This document shows positions 21,786-32,824 of a stretch of 64,000 bases of DNA, one piece after another. The notes under the pieces were generated by a model that saw nothing but the letters and a program-made list of their open reading frames with translations, was not told the DNA's origin and did not search any database. The stretch is from Gymnopus androsaceus JB14 (taxonomy: Eukaryota > Basidiomycota > Agaricomycetes > Agaricales > Omphalotaceae). Positions within the stretch are counted from its first letter, which is position 1. Every line of letters starts with the position of its first letter. Made by a program: the position numbers and the translations under genes. The stretch lies in NCBI GenBank assembly GCA_009733575.1, contig ML769383.1, forward strand, positions 1,142,336 to 1,206,335, written 5' to 3'.

Positions 21786-23551
21786 ATGAACCTGATTCAG
21801 ATTTTTGCTCTGTTGATCCCCTCACTCTTTGATGAAAACCATTGCAGCTTCCAGTTCCTGCCTGGAATGCAAGTGTTTCCCCACCGATCCGTGCTGGCCC
21901 TCAGATGCAGAGTGGAGTGCTCTGAATACTACGCTTGGCGGCTTATTGATTGCTACGGTGCCCTTGGGCCAGCCATGTCACGACCCAGACTTTAACAATG
22001 GAACCTGCGAGTATCTCCAGGACCAATGGCGACTTCCCCCTATCCAGTAAGTCGTTGCAGGAGCGAGCTGTATCAGTTATGCTGATCACTTAACCAAATA
22101 GCATGAACAGCTCTTCGTCAGTCATGGCGCCGTACTTTGCCAACCAAAGCTGTGACCCGTTTACTGCAGAATCGAAGCCATGTAGACTAGGCAACTATGT
22201 GCATTATGCAGTGGAAGCCGAATCTGCAGCAGACGTGGTGGCTGCTATCAAATTCGCTCAATCCCACAACATCCGCTTCGTTATTCGCAATACCGGCCAT
22301 GATTACCTTGGTCGGTCGACGGGGGCTGGCGCACTGTCTGTGTGGACTCACCACATGAAGAATATCACCTTCAAGATGTGGAACGATAAGTACTACCAAG
22401 GGAATGCCGTTAAGATGGGCGCAGGTGTTCAGGGATTTGACCTCCTCTCAGCGGCCACGCTCACGGCCAGCTTCGCTCTCACAGGAGATTGCCCAACGGT
22501 TGGCGTTGCCGGTGGATATAGCCAAGGAGGCGGTCATTCTGCTCTCAGCACTTCCTTTGGATTGTCTGCTGACAATACCTTGGAGTGGGAGGTTGTCACT
22601 GCCAATGGCGAGTTGATCACCGCGACTCGAACGAACAACAGTGACTTGTATTGGGCGCTTTCAGGAGGTGGCCCTGGAAACTACGGTGTTGTCCTCAGCC
22701 TGACAGTTAGGACTCACCCAGACAGTTTTGTCGGTGGTGCTACCCTGCAGTTTAATTCATCCAGCACTTCAATCGACAACTTTTACGCCGCTGTTGATGC
22801 TTTTCATGCTGCTCTTCCTGACATGGTTAACAACGGCACCTTGATCATCTACTATATATCCTCGACTTCTTTCCAAATCGTACCTCTGACTGCCTACAGT
22901 AAAACTGCTGCTGAAGTCCAGGAAATCCTGTCCCCTTACCTATTGATTCTCCAATCAATGAATATAACTTACACATCCACTGTCATACAATCCGACAGCT
23001 ACTACGACCACTACAACACATTCGCTGGACCGTTGCCGGGCGGAAACACTCCAGTTGGAGTTGGACAGTATGGTGGTCGCCTCATTCCTTTCAAAACCGT
23101 GCAGGAGAACCAGACCGCGCTGGCAGCGACCGTGCGCAGTATCACTGAAAAGAATGTGGCATGGATTGGTTTTGGCACCAATGTCTCTTCATTTGGTACC
23201 GAAAGCCAGAATTCTGTACTACCTGCCTGGAGAGACGCTCTGGTACACGTAGTGCTATCGACACCATGGTCCTTTGACCCTGCCGAATGGGACCAAATGC
23301 TTGCAAACCAGTTGTTGATGACGGATACCGTCATGCCCGCTATTGAAGCTGTGACTCCTGGCTCTGGGGCATACATGAACGAGGGCGACTTTCGTCAGCC
23401 AGACTTTCAGATGGTGTTTTTTGGTAGTAATTACGACGCGCTGTTGAAGATCAAGCGTAAGTATGATCCTGATTTCTTCTTCTATGCCACGAAAGCTGTT
23501 GGGAGTGAGATGTGGACTGTTTCCAATGATGGACGAATGTGCAAGGCCTAA
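21786..23551 (+). CDS. FAD-linked oxidase, berberine-bridge-enzyme-like (copy A)
   Basis: Secreted-type flavoprotein oxidase. Exon 1 (21786-22046) holds a hydrophobic leader, then ECKCFPTDPCWPSDAEWSAL. The 55-bp intron 22047-22101 is followed by exon 2 (22102-23551). The FAD domain shows RFVIRNTGHDYLGRSTGAGA, with the His for covalent FAD, and TGDCPTVGVAGGYSQGGGHS, with the Cys for the second covalent bond. The substrate domain reads DLYWALSGGGPGNYGVVLSL. The BBE C-terminal motif is YDPDFFFYATKAVGSEMWTV. About 575 residues, normal for the family. Substrate unknown (fungal members oxidise alcohols or sugars, or act in secondary metabolism). One extra T near 21828 (CTCTTTGATGAAAACC against CTCTTGGTGAAAACC in copy B) puts the leader out of frame; the nearest in-frame start would be ATG at 21829, without a full signal peptide. 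Confidence 0.85.
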
Positions 23552-24818
23552 ACAGATGATATTATCTCCATTCTCAGGGAGAAGGATTTGTTCCAATAAA
23601 TGTTTTAATTGGATATTGGGAATTATTGCACTGTCTCTCCGACGCCTCTCACCAGTGTCCATTGTATGTTATCTGTTATCAATTTTACATCACAATCTAT
23701 ACCGAGACAACGATATCGAAAGGGGCTGATGGTGGTTGAATAAAGATTTCCTGTCTTAAGATTAATGGACTCAGGCCAAGACTATTGAGGTGGTAAATTG
23801 AGCATGCATTCTCCCTCCTGACATTGAACCAGCGGACTTCGAGTATTAGAAAGGTATTTCATAAAGTTCTGTTGCGTGAAACACCTTTCGTATTCACGGT
23901 TTTTGATAAAACGGAGTGGTAAATCGAGTCTGTTTATTCATTCATGTCCTGAAGATTATCACTTACTCAGTAGCTAGGTTTAGAGTACTTACTCTTCTAA
24001 AGCACGATGGAGACAAAGTCAGGGTAAAATAGTTGCTCTTCCAATATTCAATGACACTTGGACACTTGAATGAGTTGTGGATCAATCTGTTTGTTCAACT
24101 GTGATATAAAGGCTGAGGGGCAGTATATTCATACTGAGGTCGAGGGGCGGCATTCATCTGCAAAACCTGGTTGGTCTCCAGAGGTCTCCAGAGATCTCCA
24201 GAGCTCTGACAGCTGTCAAAAAGCTGTCAAACTCCTCCAGACATCTCTGGAGGTCTCTGGAGATCTCTGGAATTACTATCCTTGCTCCAGAGACGAAAGA
24301 AATGTATTGTGATGGTACAGGTTTTGCTGATGCTTACGCTGACCCTTCTAAAGCGCGACGGAAACTGATCCAATGATTTTTGGTAGGAACTGGAATGGCA
24401 GGCCTGTCTCGAGGTTCTGGGGCTAGAGAATCAACTTTAGACTTGGGACATGACTGTATGCCAACTATATGCAAGCTTTTATGAACATCACAGCACAAAG
24501 CCCGGCAAATGAAGTCATGGCTCTGTATGCGGAGGAGGATTTCAGAGGTAGGCGTCAGCAGGAAACCATTCGACACTCCGGTGCACCAAATTAAATACTG
24601 TTGTCTTGGTATAGATTGTGATGTAAAATTGATAACAGACAACATACAATGGACACTGGTGAAAGGCGTTGGAGAGATAGTGCAATATTTTTCAACACCA
24701 ATGTAAAACATTTATTGGGCACTCCCTGAGAATGGAGATAATATCATCAGTTTTATATACATACATCCATATGGATCGTCGGTGTATAACGAATCTGCCT
24801 AGGGGAGACTAAATCAGT
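23552..24818. other. Spacer between the two tail-to-tail FAD oxidases
   Basis: No gene. The 3' flank of copy A (GATGATATTATCTCCATTCT, CCAGTGTCCATTGTATGTTA, TCAATTTTACATCACAATCT) reappears inverted as the 3' flank of copy B at about 24600-24760, so the inverted duplication extends past the stop codons. The middle holds a hairpin-forming repeat, listed separately. Confidence 0.6.
24175..24270. repeat. GGTCTCCAGAGATCTC-type inverted repeat
   Basis: TCTCCAGAGGTCTCCAGAGA at 24175 is answered by ATCTCTGGAGGTCTCTGGAG ending at 24270, with CAGCTGTCAAAAAGCTGTCA between them. Each half is itself a tandem of near-palindromic CTCCAGAG/CTCTGGAG units. It could fold as DNA cruciform or RNA hairpin. Function unknown. 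Confidence 0.7.
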
Positions 24819-26583
24819 TTAGGCCTTGCACATTTGGCCATCATTGGAAACAGTCCACATCTCGCTCCCAACGGCTTTTGTAGCATAGAAGAAGAAATCA
24901 GGATCATACTTACGCTTGATCTTCAGCAGCGCGTCGTAATTACTACCAAAAAACACCGTCTGAAAGTCAGGCTGGCGAAAGTCACCCTCATTCATGTATG
25001 CCCCAGAGCCAGGAGTCACAGCCTCAATAGCGGGTATGAGGGTATCCGTCATCAATAGCTGGTTCGCAAGCATTTGGTTCCATTCGGCAGGGTCAAACGA
25101 CCATGGTGTTGTCAGCACTGCATGTATCAAAGCGTCTCTCCAGGCAGGTAGCACGGAATTCTGGCTTTGGGTACCAAATGAAGAGACATTGGTGCCAACA
25201 CCAATCCATGTCACATTCTTTTCGATGATACTGCGCACAGTCGCTGCTAGGGTGGTCTGGTTCTCCTGCACAGTTTTGAGAGGAATGAGGCGACCACCAT
25301 ACTGTGCAATTCCAACCTGAATGTTTCCGCTTGGCAGCGGTCCAAAGAATGTGTTGTAGTGGTTGTAGTAGTTGTCAGATTGTACAACAGTGGATGTGTA
25401 AGTTATATTCATTGATTGGAGAATCAATAGGTAAGGGAATAGGATTTCCTGGACTTCAGCAGCAGTTTTATTGTAAGCAGTCAGAGGTTTGATTTGGAAG
25501 GAAGTCGAGGTGATAAAGTAGATGATCATGGTGCCATTGTTAACCATGTCAGGAAGAGCAGCATGAAAAGCATCAACGGCGGCGTAAAAGTTGTCGATTG
25601 AAGTGCTGGATGAATTAAACTGCAGCGTGGCACCACCCACGAAGCTGTCCGGATGAGTCCTAACTGTTAGGCTAAGGACGGCACCGTAGTTTCCAGGACC
25701 ACTTCCTGAAAGCGCCCAATACAAGTCACTGTTATTCATTCGAGTCGCGGTGATCAACTCGCCATCTGCAGTGACAACCTCCCACTCCAGGGTGTTGTCG
25801 GCAGACAATCCAAAGGAGGTGCTGAGAGCAGAATGACCGCCTCCTTGGCTATATCCACCGGCAACGCCAACCGTTGGGCATTCTCCTGTGAGTCCAAGTT
25901 GGCCGTGAGCTAGGCCCGCTGAGAGGAGGTCAAATCCCTGAACACCTGCGGCCATTTTAACGGCATTTCCTTGGTAGTACTTATCGTTCCATGTTTTGAA
26001 AGTAATATTCTTCATGTGGTGAGTCCACACAGACAGTGCGCCAGCCCCCGTCGACCGACCAAGGTAATCATGGCCGGTATTGCGAATAACGAAGCGGATG
26101 TTGTGGGATTGAGCGAATTTGATAGCAGCCACAACGTCTGCTGCAGATTCGGCTTCCACAGCATAATGCACATAGTTGCCTAGTTTACATGGTCTCGACT
26201 CTGCAGTAAACGGGTCACAGCTCCGGTTGGCAAAGTACGGCGCCATGACCGAAGAAGAGCTGTTCATGCTATTCGGTTAGGTGGTCAGCATAACTGATAC
26301 AGCTCGCTCCTGTAACAACTTACTGGATAGGGGAAAATTGCCATTGGTCCTGGAGATACTCGCAGGTTCCATTGTTAAAGTCTGGGTCGTGGCATGGCTG
26401 GCCCAAGGGCACCGTAGCAATCAATAAGCCACCAAGCGTAGTATTCAGAGCGCTCCATTCTGCATCTGAGGGCCAGCACGGATCGGTGGGGAAACACTTG
26501 CATTCCAAGTGGGAACTGGAAGCTGCAATGGTTTTCACCAAGAGTGAGGGGATCAATAAAGCAAAAATCTGAATCAGGTTCAT
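24819..26583 (-). CDS. FAD-linked oxidase, berberine-bridge-enzyme-like (copy B)
   Basis: Close paralogue of copy A, on the opposite strand. Exon 1 (26583-26320) gives an intact leader, MNLIQIFALLIPSLLVKTIA, and then ECKCFPTDPCWPSDAEWSAL. One intron (26319-26268) precedes exon 2. The covalent-flavin His (RNTGHDYLGRS) and Cys (TGECPTVGVAGGYSQGGGHS) are conserved, as is the C-terminal FFFYATKAVGSEMWTVSNDG. Overall similarity to copy A is about 90% by eye. No lesions were seen, so this is the best candidate for a functional member among the three. Its promoter and exon 1, with the F-box sequence beyond, were copied to 28741-29600. Confidence 0.9.
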
Positions 26584-26880
26584 AATGGTGGAAGAAGAAA
26601 AACAAAGCACATGAGCAGCTTCTTTTATGGTAACCGAAGCTTTAACAAATAGTGGAAGAGAACAGGCCCGCACAAGGTCCGCAGAACCTTGCCCGAGTTA
26701 GCGTAGATCCAGATTTGACGGAGTAAAGTAGGGTAGGCCTCAAAGCTCGAAGTCATAGCCTAGGCCCATAGCATCGATCATTTCTGACGAAGAAGTAGAA
26801 ATAGATTACACGAAAAATTGAATTAAAAAACACACATTTATTTGCTACTGTATGGATCGTTCAAGTAGAATACTTTTAAC
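26584..26880. other. Promoter region of FAD oxidase B, duplicated at 29005-29310
   Basis: Sequence such as GCGTAGATCCAGATTTGACG and TCAAAGCTCGAAGTCATAGC recurs at 29110-29180. The region links the oxidase start to the F-box fragment and contains no gene of its own. Confidence 0.6.
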
Positions 26881-27640
26881 ATTCGAGGGAACAATATCGC
26901 TACCTTTAGAATATACTTCGAATGAGCAAGGACGGGATGGATTTAACAATATCCCGCATCTCAATCTCATACGTCAAAAGCCCCACCATTACCAACCATT
27001 CCAGTGCGTACTCGGAACGAGAAACAAGTGACACGAGAGGTGGCTTCGGCCAGATAGCCATTTCAGGTCCTGGTGCAATGTCAATCCTCGCGTTGGCGTT
27101 GTGGAATTCCACTTGGGTTAAAGACGGAAGCACGAGTTGAAGAGGCCAAAGGGGTCTTCAGCACGGGAGATGTTGCGCTACTGAATGAGATAGTGGCTCC
27201 TCATTTCTCGTGCTTGCGGAGGCTCCAGTTATTCATACCAAACAACGCTCTGAAAATCACGTTGGGCTCACCCTCACCCATCCTTGAATATCTGGCGCTT
27301 GGCAGTGAAATTGCATACGTTCTGGGCCACCCAGATCATGTACCCAACCTTTGCACCGTATTGTTTGCTTCCGTTCATTCGACACCGCTGCAATGGGATT
27401 TGCCTTGGTCGCAACTGACAGAGGTGAATTCAAAGCGTGAGCTCACAGGCTCGGAGATTTTGCGACTGTTCATGCGGTGTCCACTCCTCGAACGTTGTCG
27501 CCTGCATGTTGGGAGATACAACCCCATCCATCTTAAACCTACTCCTGTAGATTCGGTCGTAATGCCACGTCTCCGGAGCCTCATCTCCCGTGCTGAAGAC
27601 CCCTTCGGCCTTTTCGATCAACTCACCTTCTCTTCGCAGA
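26881..27640. pseudogene. F-box gene fragment split by an internal inversion
   Basis: 26881-27160 on the minus strand encodes the C-terminal part of the F-box protein at 29256-30661 (LPSLTQVEFHNANARIDIAP, SEYALEWLVMVGLLTYEIEM). 27165-27640 on the plus strand encodes the preceding middle part (LLNEIVAPHFSCLRRLQLFI, LEYLALGSEIAYVLGHPDHV, CPLLERCRLHVGRYNP, SRAEDPFGLFDQL). The two pieces meet head to head at about 27160, and the DNA for I-S-R-A-E-D-P-F-G-L occurs in both orientations, at 27135-27168 and 27586-27620. The N-terminus with the F-box is absent. Not functional as it stands. Confidence 0.85.
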
Positions 27641-28642
27641 TTGTGCACAGTGACATGCTTGGATCGGTTTTGTGAATAGATGGATCCCGATGCAGATAGG
27701 GGCAGAGATCCCTGCTGGCCTTCTTACACATAAGACACATGTGTTTCGTTGTCGCCAGGTGAGGAGGATCCGCCCGAAAATCTCGTAAAGCGTAGGTCTT
27801 TTCAACGCACACGCAGCGAGTGAAAACATCCTCGTCGTTATTATCAGTGACATCCGTAAGAGTGGAACCCATATCCAGATATTGCCCGATGAGTCGTGCA
27901 ACGTCGGGATCATCGACTCGGGAGAGATCAGGCCTCCACCCGACCTTTGTAGCGTCCTCCTCTAGATCCGCATACACATCTTAGTCCGTCGAAACTATAC
28001 CCTCCACCCAGAAATCATTAGTCCCGACATATATCTCCCACATAGACATCCCGAGAGCGTGATAATCGTCCGCAAGAGTTCGCGCGGAGGGCACATCTTC
28101 CTGGACGCGGCGGGTAGTAGAATATGCGGTGCTATATAGCGGAGTCACAAAACCATCCCCCAGGAGTGAGGAGGTTTCAAAGTCACAGAATCGGAGTTGG
28201 GAGCCGGGGGAGCAACGCAGGAGGTTGGCGGGTTTTATATCGCCATGGACAAGGCCTTTCCGGTGAAAGCGAAGTGCGAGATCACGAAGCTCAAGAACCA
28301 AGCGTTTTCGTTCGTCTTTCGAGAGCGAAGGAGGATCGATGACAGTTTCGCAGGGCATAACTATGCCCCTTACCTTTTGATTATCCGTTGCATAAAGCCT
28401 TCCAATGACATCGACGACACAGTCATCAGCGCGTTCCATGACTTTCAGTTCACGAGCTAGGCTGTTAAGATCGTGGAAGATCTTTCCAACATATTTCTCT
28501 TGAGAGAACGCGAAAGTGTGTCCCGCACTTCCGTATGCTAAGTAGCGAGGTTCGTCGTTAGGAGGAGCGACACGGTCTGCGAGCCAAGATCCAAACGGAG
28601 CAAAGAGATTAGAGACATATGAGTGTCCAGAAGTAGAAGTCA
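27618..28642 (-). pseudogene. Protein kinase-like gene (FunK1-like), interrupted by an in-frame stop
   Basis: The likely start is MTSTSGHSYVSNLFAPFGSW at 28642. A kinase fold is seen: glycine-loop-like LAYGSAGHTFAFSQ, the Lys in KYVGKIFHD, the catalytic loop LVHGDIKPANLL, and DFE in place of DFG in LRFCDFETSSLLG, then ADDYHALGMSMWEIYVG. A TAA at 27981-27979 follows GIVSTD. The same frame then runs on as DVYADLEEDATKVGWRPDLS and DDPDVARLIGQYLDMG, which looks like the normal end of the small-kinase C-lobe, followed by a Cys-rich tail (CVCVEKTY, HMCLMCKKASRDLCPY, SLCTICEEK). So the stop probably truncates the last lobe, or the region is decaying. Substrate unknown. Confidence 0.65.
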
Positions 28643-28740
28643 TGGTTGAAGGAAAGAGGCGAAAATGACACGTGCGAAATCGGCTTTGACCGATACGATC
28701 AGAGCATAACTCTCCTAAATACATACTGCTCCTGAAGCAG

Positions 28741-29022
28741 CTTACTGGATAGAGGAGAGTTGCCATTGGTTCTGGAGATACTCGCAGGTTCCATTGTTAA
28801 AGCCCGGGGTCGTGGCATTGCTGGCCCAAGGGAGCCGTAGCAATCAATAAGCCATCAAGTGTAGTATTCAGAGCGTTCCATTCTGCGTCTGATGGCCAGC
28901 ACGGATCGGTGGGGAAGCACTTGCATTCCAGGTCGGAACAGGAAGCTGCAAGGGTTTTCACCAAGAGTAAGGGGGCCCAAAAGAGCAAAAGAGCAAAAAA
29001 CTGAACCAGGTTCACAATCATG
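28741..29022 (-). pseudogene. Orphan exon 1 of an FAD-linked oxidase
   Basis: The minus strand reads MIVNLVQFFALLLFWAPLLL, then ECKCFPTDPCWPSDAEWNAL and LLIATAPLGQQCHDPG, the leader and exon 1 of the oxidase family, with a frame slip at G-L before N-N-G-T-C-E. It stops at the exon 1/intron border (CCAGTAAGCTG) near 28737, and no exon 2 follows; kinase upstream sequence begins there. It is the left end of a unit duplicated from 26320-27160 or the reverse. Confidence 0.85.
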
Positions 29023-29255
29023 GAAAAGAAAAGCACTTGAACAACGTCTCTTACGGTAACAGAAGCTTTAACCAATGTTGGAAGAGACCCGCACAAGGTC
29101 CGCACCTTGCCCGAATTAGCGTAGATCCAGATTTGACGAAGTAAAGTAGAGTAAGCCTCAAAGCTCGAAGTCATAGCTTAGGTCCACAGCATCGATCATT
29201 TCTGACGAAGGAGTAGAAACTACACGAAAATGAATTGAAAACACATGTTTGCGTG

Positions 29256-30661
29256 CTACTGTAGGGATCGTTCAAGTAGAACACTTTTAACATCCGAGGG
29301 AACAATATCGATACCTTTAGAATATACTTCGAATGAGGTCAACGACGGGATGCATTTAACAATATCCCGTATCTCAATCTCGTACGTCAAAAGCCCCACC
29401 ATTACCAACCGTTCCAGCGTGCATTCAGAGCGAGAAACCAGTGACGCGAGAGGCGGCTTCGGCCAGATAGTCATATCATGTCCCGGTGCAATATCAGTCC
29501 TCGCGCTGGCGCTGTGGAATTCCACTTCAGTTAAAGACGGAAGCACGAGTTGATCGAAGAGGCCAAAGGGGTCTTCAGCACGGGAGATGATAAAAACAAG
29601 GCTCCGGAGACGTGGCATTACGACCGAACCTACAGGAGCAGGGTCGAAATCGGTGGGGTTGTATCTCCCAACACGTAGACGACAGCGTTCGAGAAGTGGA
29701 CACCACATGAGCAGCCGCAAAACCTCCGAGCCTGAGAGCTCATGCTTTGAAGTCACCTCCGTCAGTTGTGACCAAGGCAAATCCCATTGCAGCGGTGTCG
29801 AATGAACGGAAGCAAACAATACGGTGCGAAGGTTGGGTACGTGATCTGGGTGGCCCAGAACGTATGCAATTTCACTGCCAAGAGCCAGATATTCAAGGCT
29901 AGGTAAGGGTGAGCCCAACATGATCTTCAGAGCGTTGCTTGGTATGAACAACTGGAGCCTCCGCAAGCGCGAGAAATGAGGAGCCACCAGCTCATTCAGT
30001 AGCGCAAGAGTATCCTTAACAGAAGGATCATCTTTAGCGGGATACCAGATGAGCTCAAGAGACAATGGAACCGTCCCAGACCGCTCCAGTAGTAGGTTCA
30101 TCATGTTCCTCCATTTTCCTCCAGGTAAAATGTGTATGGAAACGCAGGACCACATATACGGGTTCGACAGGGTGACAATATGAAAGAAAGAGCAGACGCT
30201 TCCGAATATCAAGGGAGGGAACGAGGGAGTACCCCATTCCAGGAAGGAAACGTCTCCTAGGTCCATACAAAGTAGAAGGATGTAAGACCATATTTCAGCG
30301 GGCAACATGTAAGCAGGAGGTGGGTGCAGCGCCGTGTGCACAGCGATCGATTTTTGTAGGTTTTCCGCTCGTTCTTGAGCGGCGTCCAATGCATCCTGTA
30401 GCTGTTGAAATTCTAGATTTTCCTGAATTCCAAGAGGCTGCGGAGGAGCTTCTAGCTATAACCGAACGTGAATTATTATGAGACGAGCACGATGGCGAGG
30501 ATGACGGCACTCACCTGCGCAACATCTTGCTCTTGGAGGTGCAGATATCTCATCTTTAGGCGCAAGTCTCCAATATGGTCTTCCACGGTCTTCAACGCGG
30601 TTTTCTTCGACGAGATAACTTCCTGCAAGAGATCCAGATCAGGTGGATAGTAGGTTGCCAT
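29256..30661 (-). CDS. F-box protein with N-terminal coiled coil
   Basis: Predicted substrate adaptor of an SCF ubiquitin ligase. Exon 1 (30661-30515) encodes MATYYPPDLDLLQEVISSKK and a heptad-like helix (LKTVEDHIGDLRLKMRYLHL). A GTGAGT...TATAG intron leads to exon 2 (30455-29256). This continues the coiled coil (LEFQQLQDALDAAQERAENL), then the F-box start PPPAYMLPAEIWSYILLLCM, and a long LRR-like part (LRRLQLFIPSNALKIMLGSP, LEYLALGSEIAYVLGHPDHV, LTEVEFHSASARTDIAPGHD). About 450 residues with no breaks. This architecture is extremely common and fast-expanding in Agaricomycetes. Fragments of a relative lie at 26881-27640. Confidence 0.85.
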
Positions 30662-31259
30662 GATCTAGCAGTGAATCTGAGTTGAATATGATGGCGCTTT
30701 AATAGCCTGAACTTCCCAAATGAGCGCCCTCTTCACTGACGTGGCCGACGTGGCTACAAAAACGTCGAGTTAGATAGACGTGGAGCATTTGACGTTTTGC
30801 GCGCACTATTTAAGGCAGTCAGAGTCAGTTACAGTCCCAATGTAAGAGTTTGGAAATGGTTCAGAGAGAAGATAAATGAATCATTCTAGAACGCCTGAGG
30901 GCTTCACGTCGGATAATAATATATAGATACTCGATGTTTTCATCCGTATGCAAAGAATGCCATGGTAGGAATTAACTCACCATAAAATGCAGCCTGTTTT
31001 CCTTCGCATCCGACAGCGTGAATACCAAAGGTATGAGAAAGAATCGAAATATATTAGGCGCCGAATTTGCTGGTTTCTTCTTGACCCCTATCTATTGGTG
31101 TCTACTCATACGCGCACATGCCGTGTAGCGAATGGAGCCAACGTCCGCAATGTCACTAGAAGAGTCTTGTTCGCTGTTCGTTCGTTTTACTGGTCGATGG
31201 TCGTCATTCAACTTATTGAATTTCTTCTTAGATATTTGAAGTTTGTTGTAAACCACTGC
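30662..31259. other. Intergenic region
   Basis: Upstream region of the F-box gene (CACTGACGTGGCCGACGTGGC motifs near 30740) and then A/T-rich sequence. A weak plus-strand open frame from 30987 is not convincing. Confidence 0.35.
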
Positions 31260-32173
31260 GAAGGAGTTTGGAACTCTACAGAGCCCGGCAGTTCTATTCT
31301 CTCCCTAGAAAATATCCCATCAGAGGTTTTGAAACAACTTGTCGTGAAGATAGATGCTTTGCCGGGACGAAAGCGGCTCAGGTGCACAATCTCAGGCTGT
31401 TTTTGTGGTATGATGATGATACATGTCTCACCCGTATTTTTCTTTATAGACTCACAGTCTCTCAATCGGGTCTCCGCATCCGCACTCTTATCCTGGATGC
31501 ACCCCGTGAAGTTGCAATGTCCGAACTCGGAGCCCTAATTATCGACGCCTACCAAACCAGCTCTCCTGGCGTGGACTGGCTACTTCACTTGAAACTTCCA
31601 GGTTCTGCCCGTACGCTCACAACCCATGTTTGGTTTGGTTCAATGCCGACTAATATATTTCTCTCAAGGCCAGCATCATGCGATACTTCATCTGTCCAAA
31701 GAGCCTGATTGGAGCGCACGTCCGTGCATACGAGGTAAAAATGGGGTTCCGAGTATTTTGATGGAGGTGGCCTCAGAGGCCTCAGAATCGATGCAAGATC
31801 TACACCGAGACAAAGATGAGTGGTTCCAGTTCCCTGAGGTCAGTGTATTTTTCATGTATCTCAACTCTTACCGGCACATATTATTCATCTACAGGTGCTC
31901 ACGGTCATTTTGGTGAAGATCTGGAGTAGACGACAGACCTCGCCGGATAGCATTGAGCTCGAAGTGTGGACCCAGACCCCTAATGGACCAGTCATACATA
32001 CTCACTGGGTCCACGATGCTGACACTGTGCAGCAAGTTCCAGACTTGGTCCTAGAAGCCTCAAATGTCTTTCAACACGACGAGCTGCCTCCACATTTCAC
32101 TTCTGTCACCGAAATCCGTGTTTCGTCCATTCACCTGCAACAATATGTACTCAGTGTCCTTGAGGAGATTTGA
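31260..32173 (+). CDS. Uncharacterised F-box-family-like gene, exon structure uncertain
   Basis: Protein-like text appears in pieces: SLENIPSEVLKQLVVKIDAL with PGRKRLR after it, SGLRIRTLILDAPREVAMSE and LGALIIDAYQTSSPGVDWLL, QHHAILHLSKEPDWSARPC, and a last exon starting near 31896 (VLTVILVKIWSRRQTSPDSI, ELPPHFTSVTEIRVSSIHLQ) with a stop at 32171-32173. Plausible introns are GTGGTA...TTATAG (31407-31450) and GTCAGT...CTACAG (31841-31894). The pieces cannot all be joined in frame without assumptions. 'SLENIPSEVLKQLV' is a degenerate F-box-like start; the rest recalls the short beta-rich proteins that accompany F-box expansions. It could be a pseudogene. Confidence 0.4.
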
Positions 32174-32329
32174 CTGGTTATCTTGGGTCAAAGAGGAGGG
32201 ATTCTAATCGAAAGTAGTATCATTTTAGCAAGAAATCCTGTCTAATAAATGTACACCAGCCTGCTGCATCAGCAGCAGTGACCGTCCATACTGCCTCATT
32301 ATACCTCAAGGCCATCTTCTTCTGTCACG

Positions 32330-32480
32330 GCTGCTTGCATGATATTTCCGTGCTGACATATATGGGCTTCGATTGCAGGATCGGGTTGAAATCTGGCGAA
32401 TACGGAGGAAGAAGCTCGTAGCGCATGCCATTAATTGGTACTTGTGGTGAATATGGAGTGAATCCGGATTTGAGGCTGAA
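32330..32480 (-). mobile_element. Relic of a DDE (Tc1/IS630-type) transposase
   Basis: The minus strand reads GMRYELLPPYSPDFNPI, the signature that precedes the last catalytic acidic residue in DDE_3-type transposases. The following E is replaced by L-Q and the frame ends soon after. Upstream sequence to about 32640 has further broken frames. This is an old fragment; terminal repeats were not found. Confidence 0.6.
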
Positions 32481-32824
32481 TTTGGGCAGCCTGCACAGCT
32501 GCCAGGAGTTCGTAACTACTGTCAGCAACATAGAGCAACATAGAGCATCAGCGTGTTCTTCTCCCATTCTTTCGAAACTCTCCTACTTGGAACGACGATG
32601 TGTGGACTTGAATGGTCACACGTTTTGCTGAGTACTAGAACAGTAGCTTCATTGGGCGCGGAAGCCTCATCGATGGTCGTAGTTCAAATTCAAAAGCTAA
32701 ACGAGAAAGCACCATATAATTCTCAAGCACTAATTATTACAAGTATGTATTTTTAGAAGTTCTACAGATCTAGAAGAATTCTATATGTCTAGAAAGCAAG
32801 CAGAAAAAAAAAAAAAAAGGAATT

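Noticed and set aside
24000..24300. Possible CRISPR-like array from repeated CTCCAGAG units
   Set aside because: Units are contiguous and palindromic without regular spacers, and the genome is eukaryotic.
29587..29805. Plus-strand open frame over the F-box gene
   Set aside because: It is the antisense of the conserved F-box coding exon and has no independent support; the same holds for the plus-strand frames over oxidases B and C.
21786..30661. Secondary-metabolite gene cluster around the FAD oxidases
   Set aside because: No synthase, cyclase or other backbone enzyme was seen in the window; neighbours are F-box genes and a kinase-like gene.
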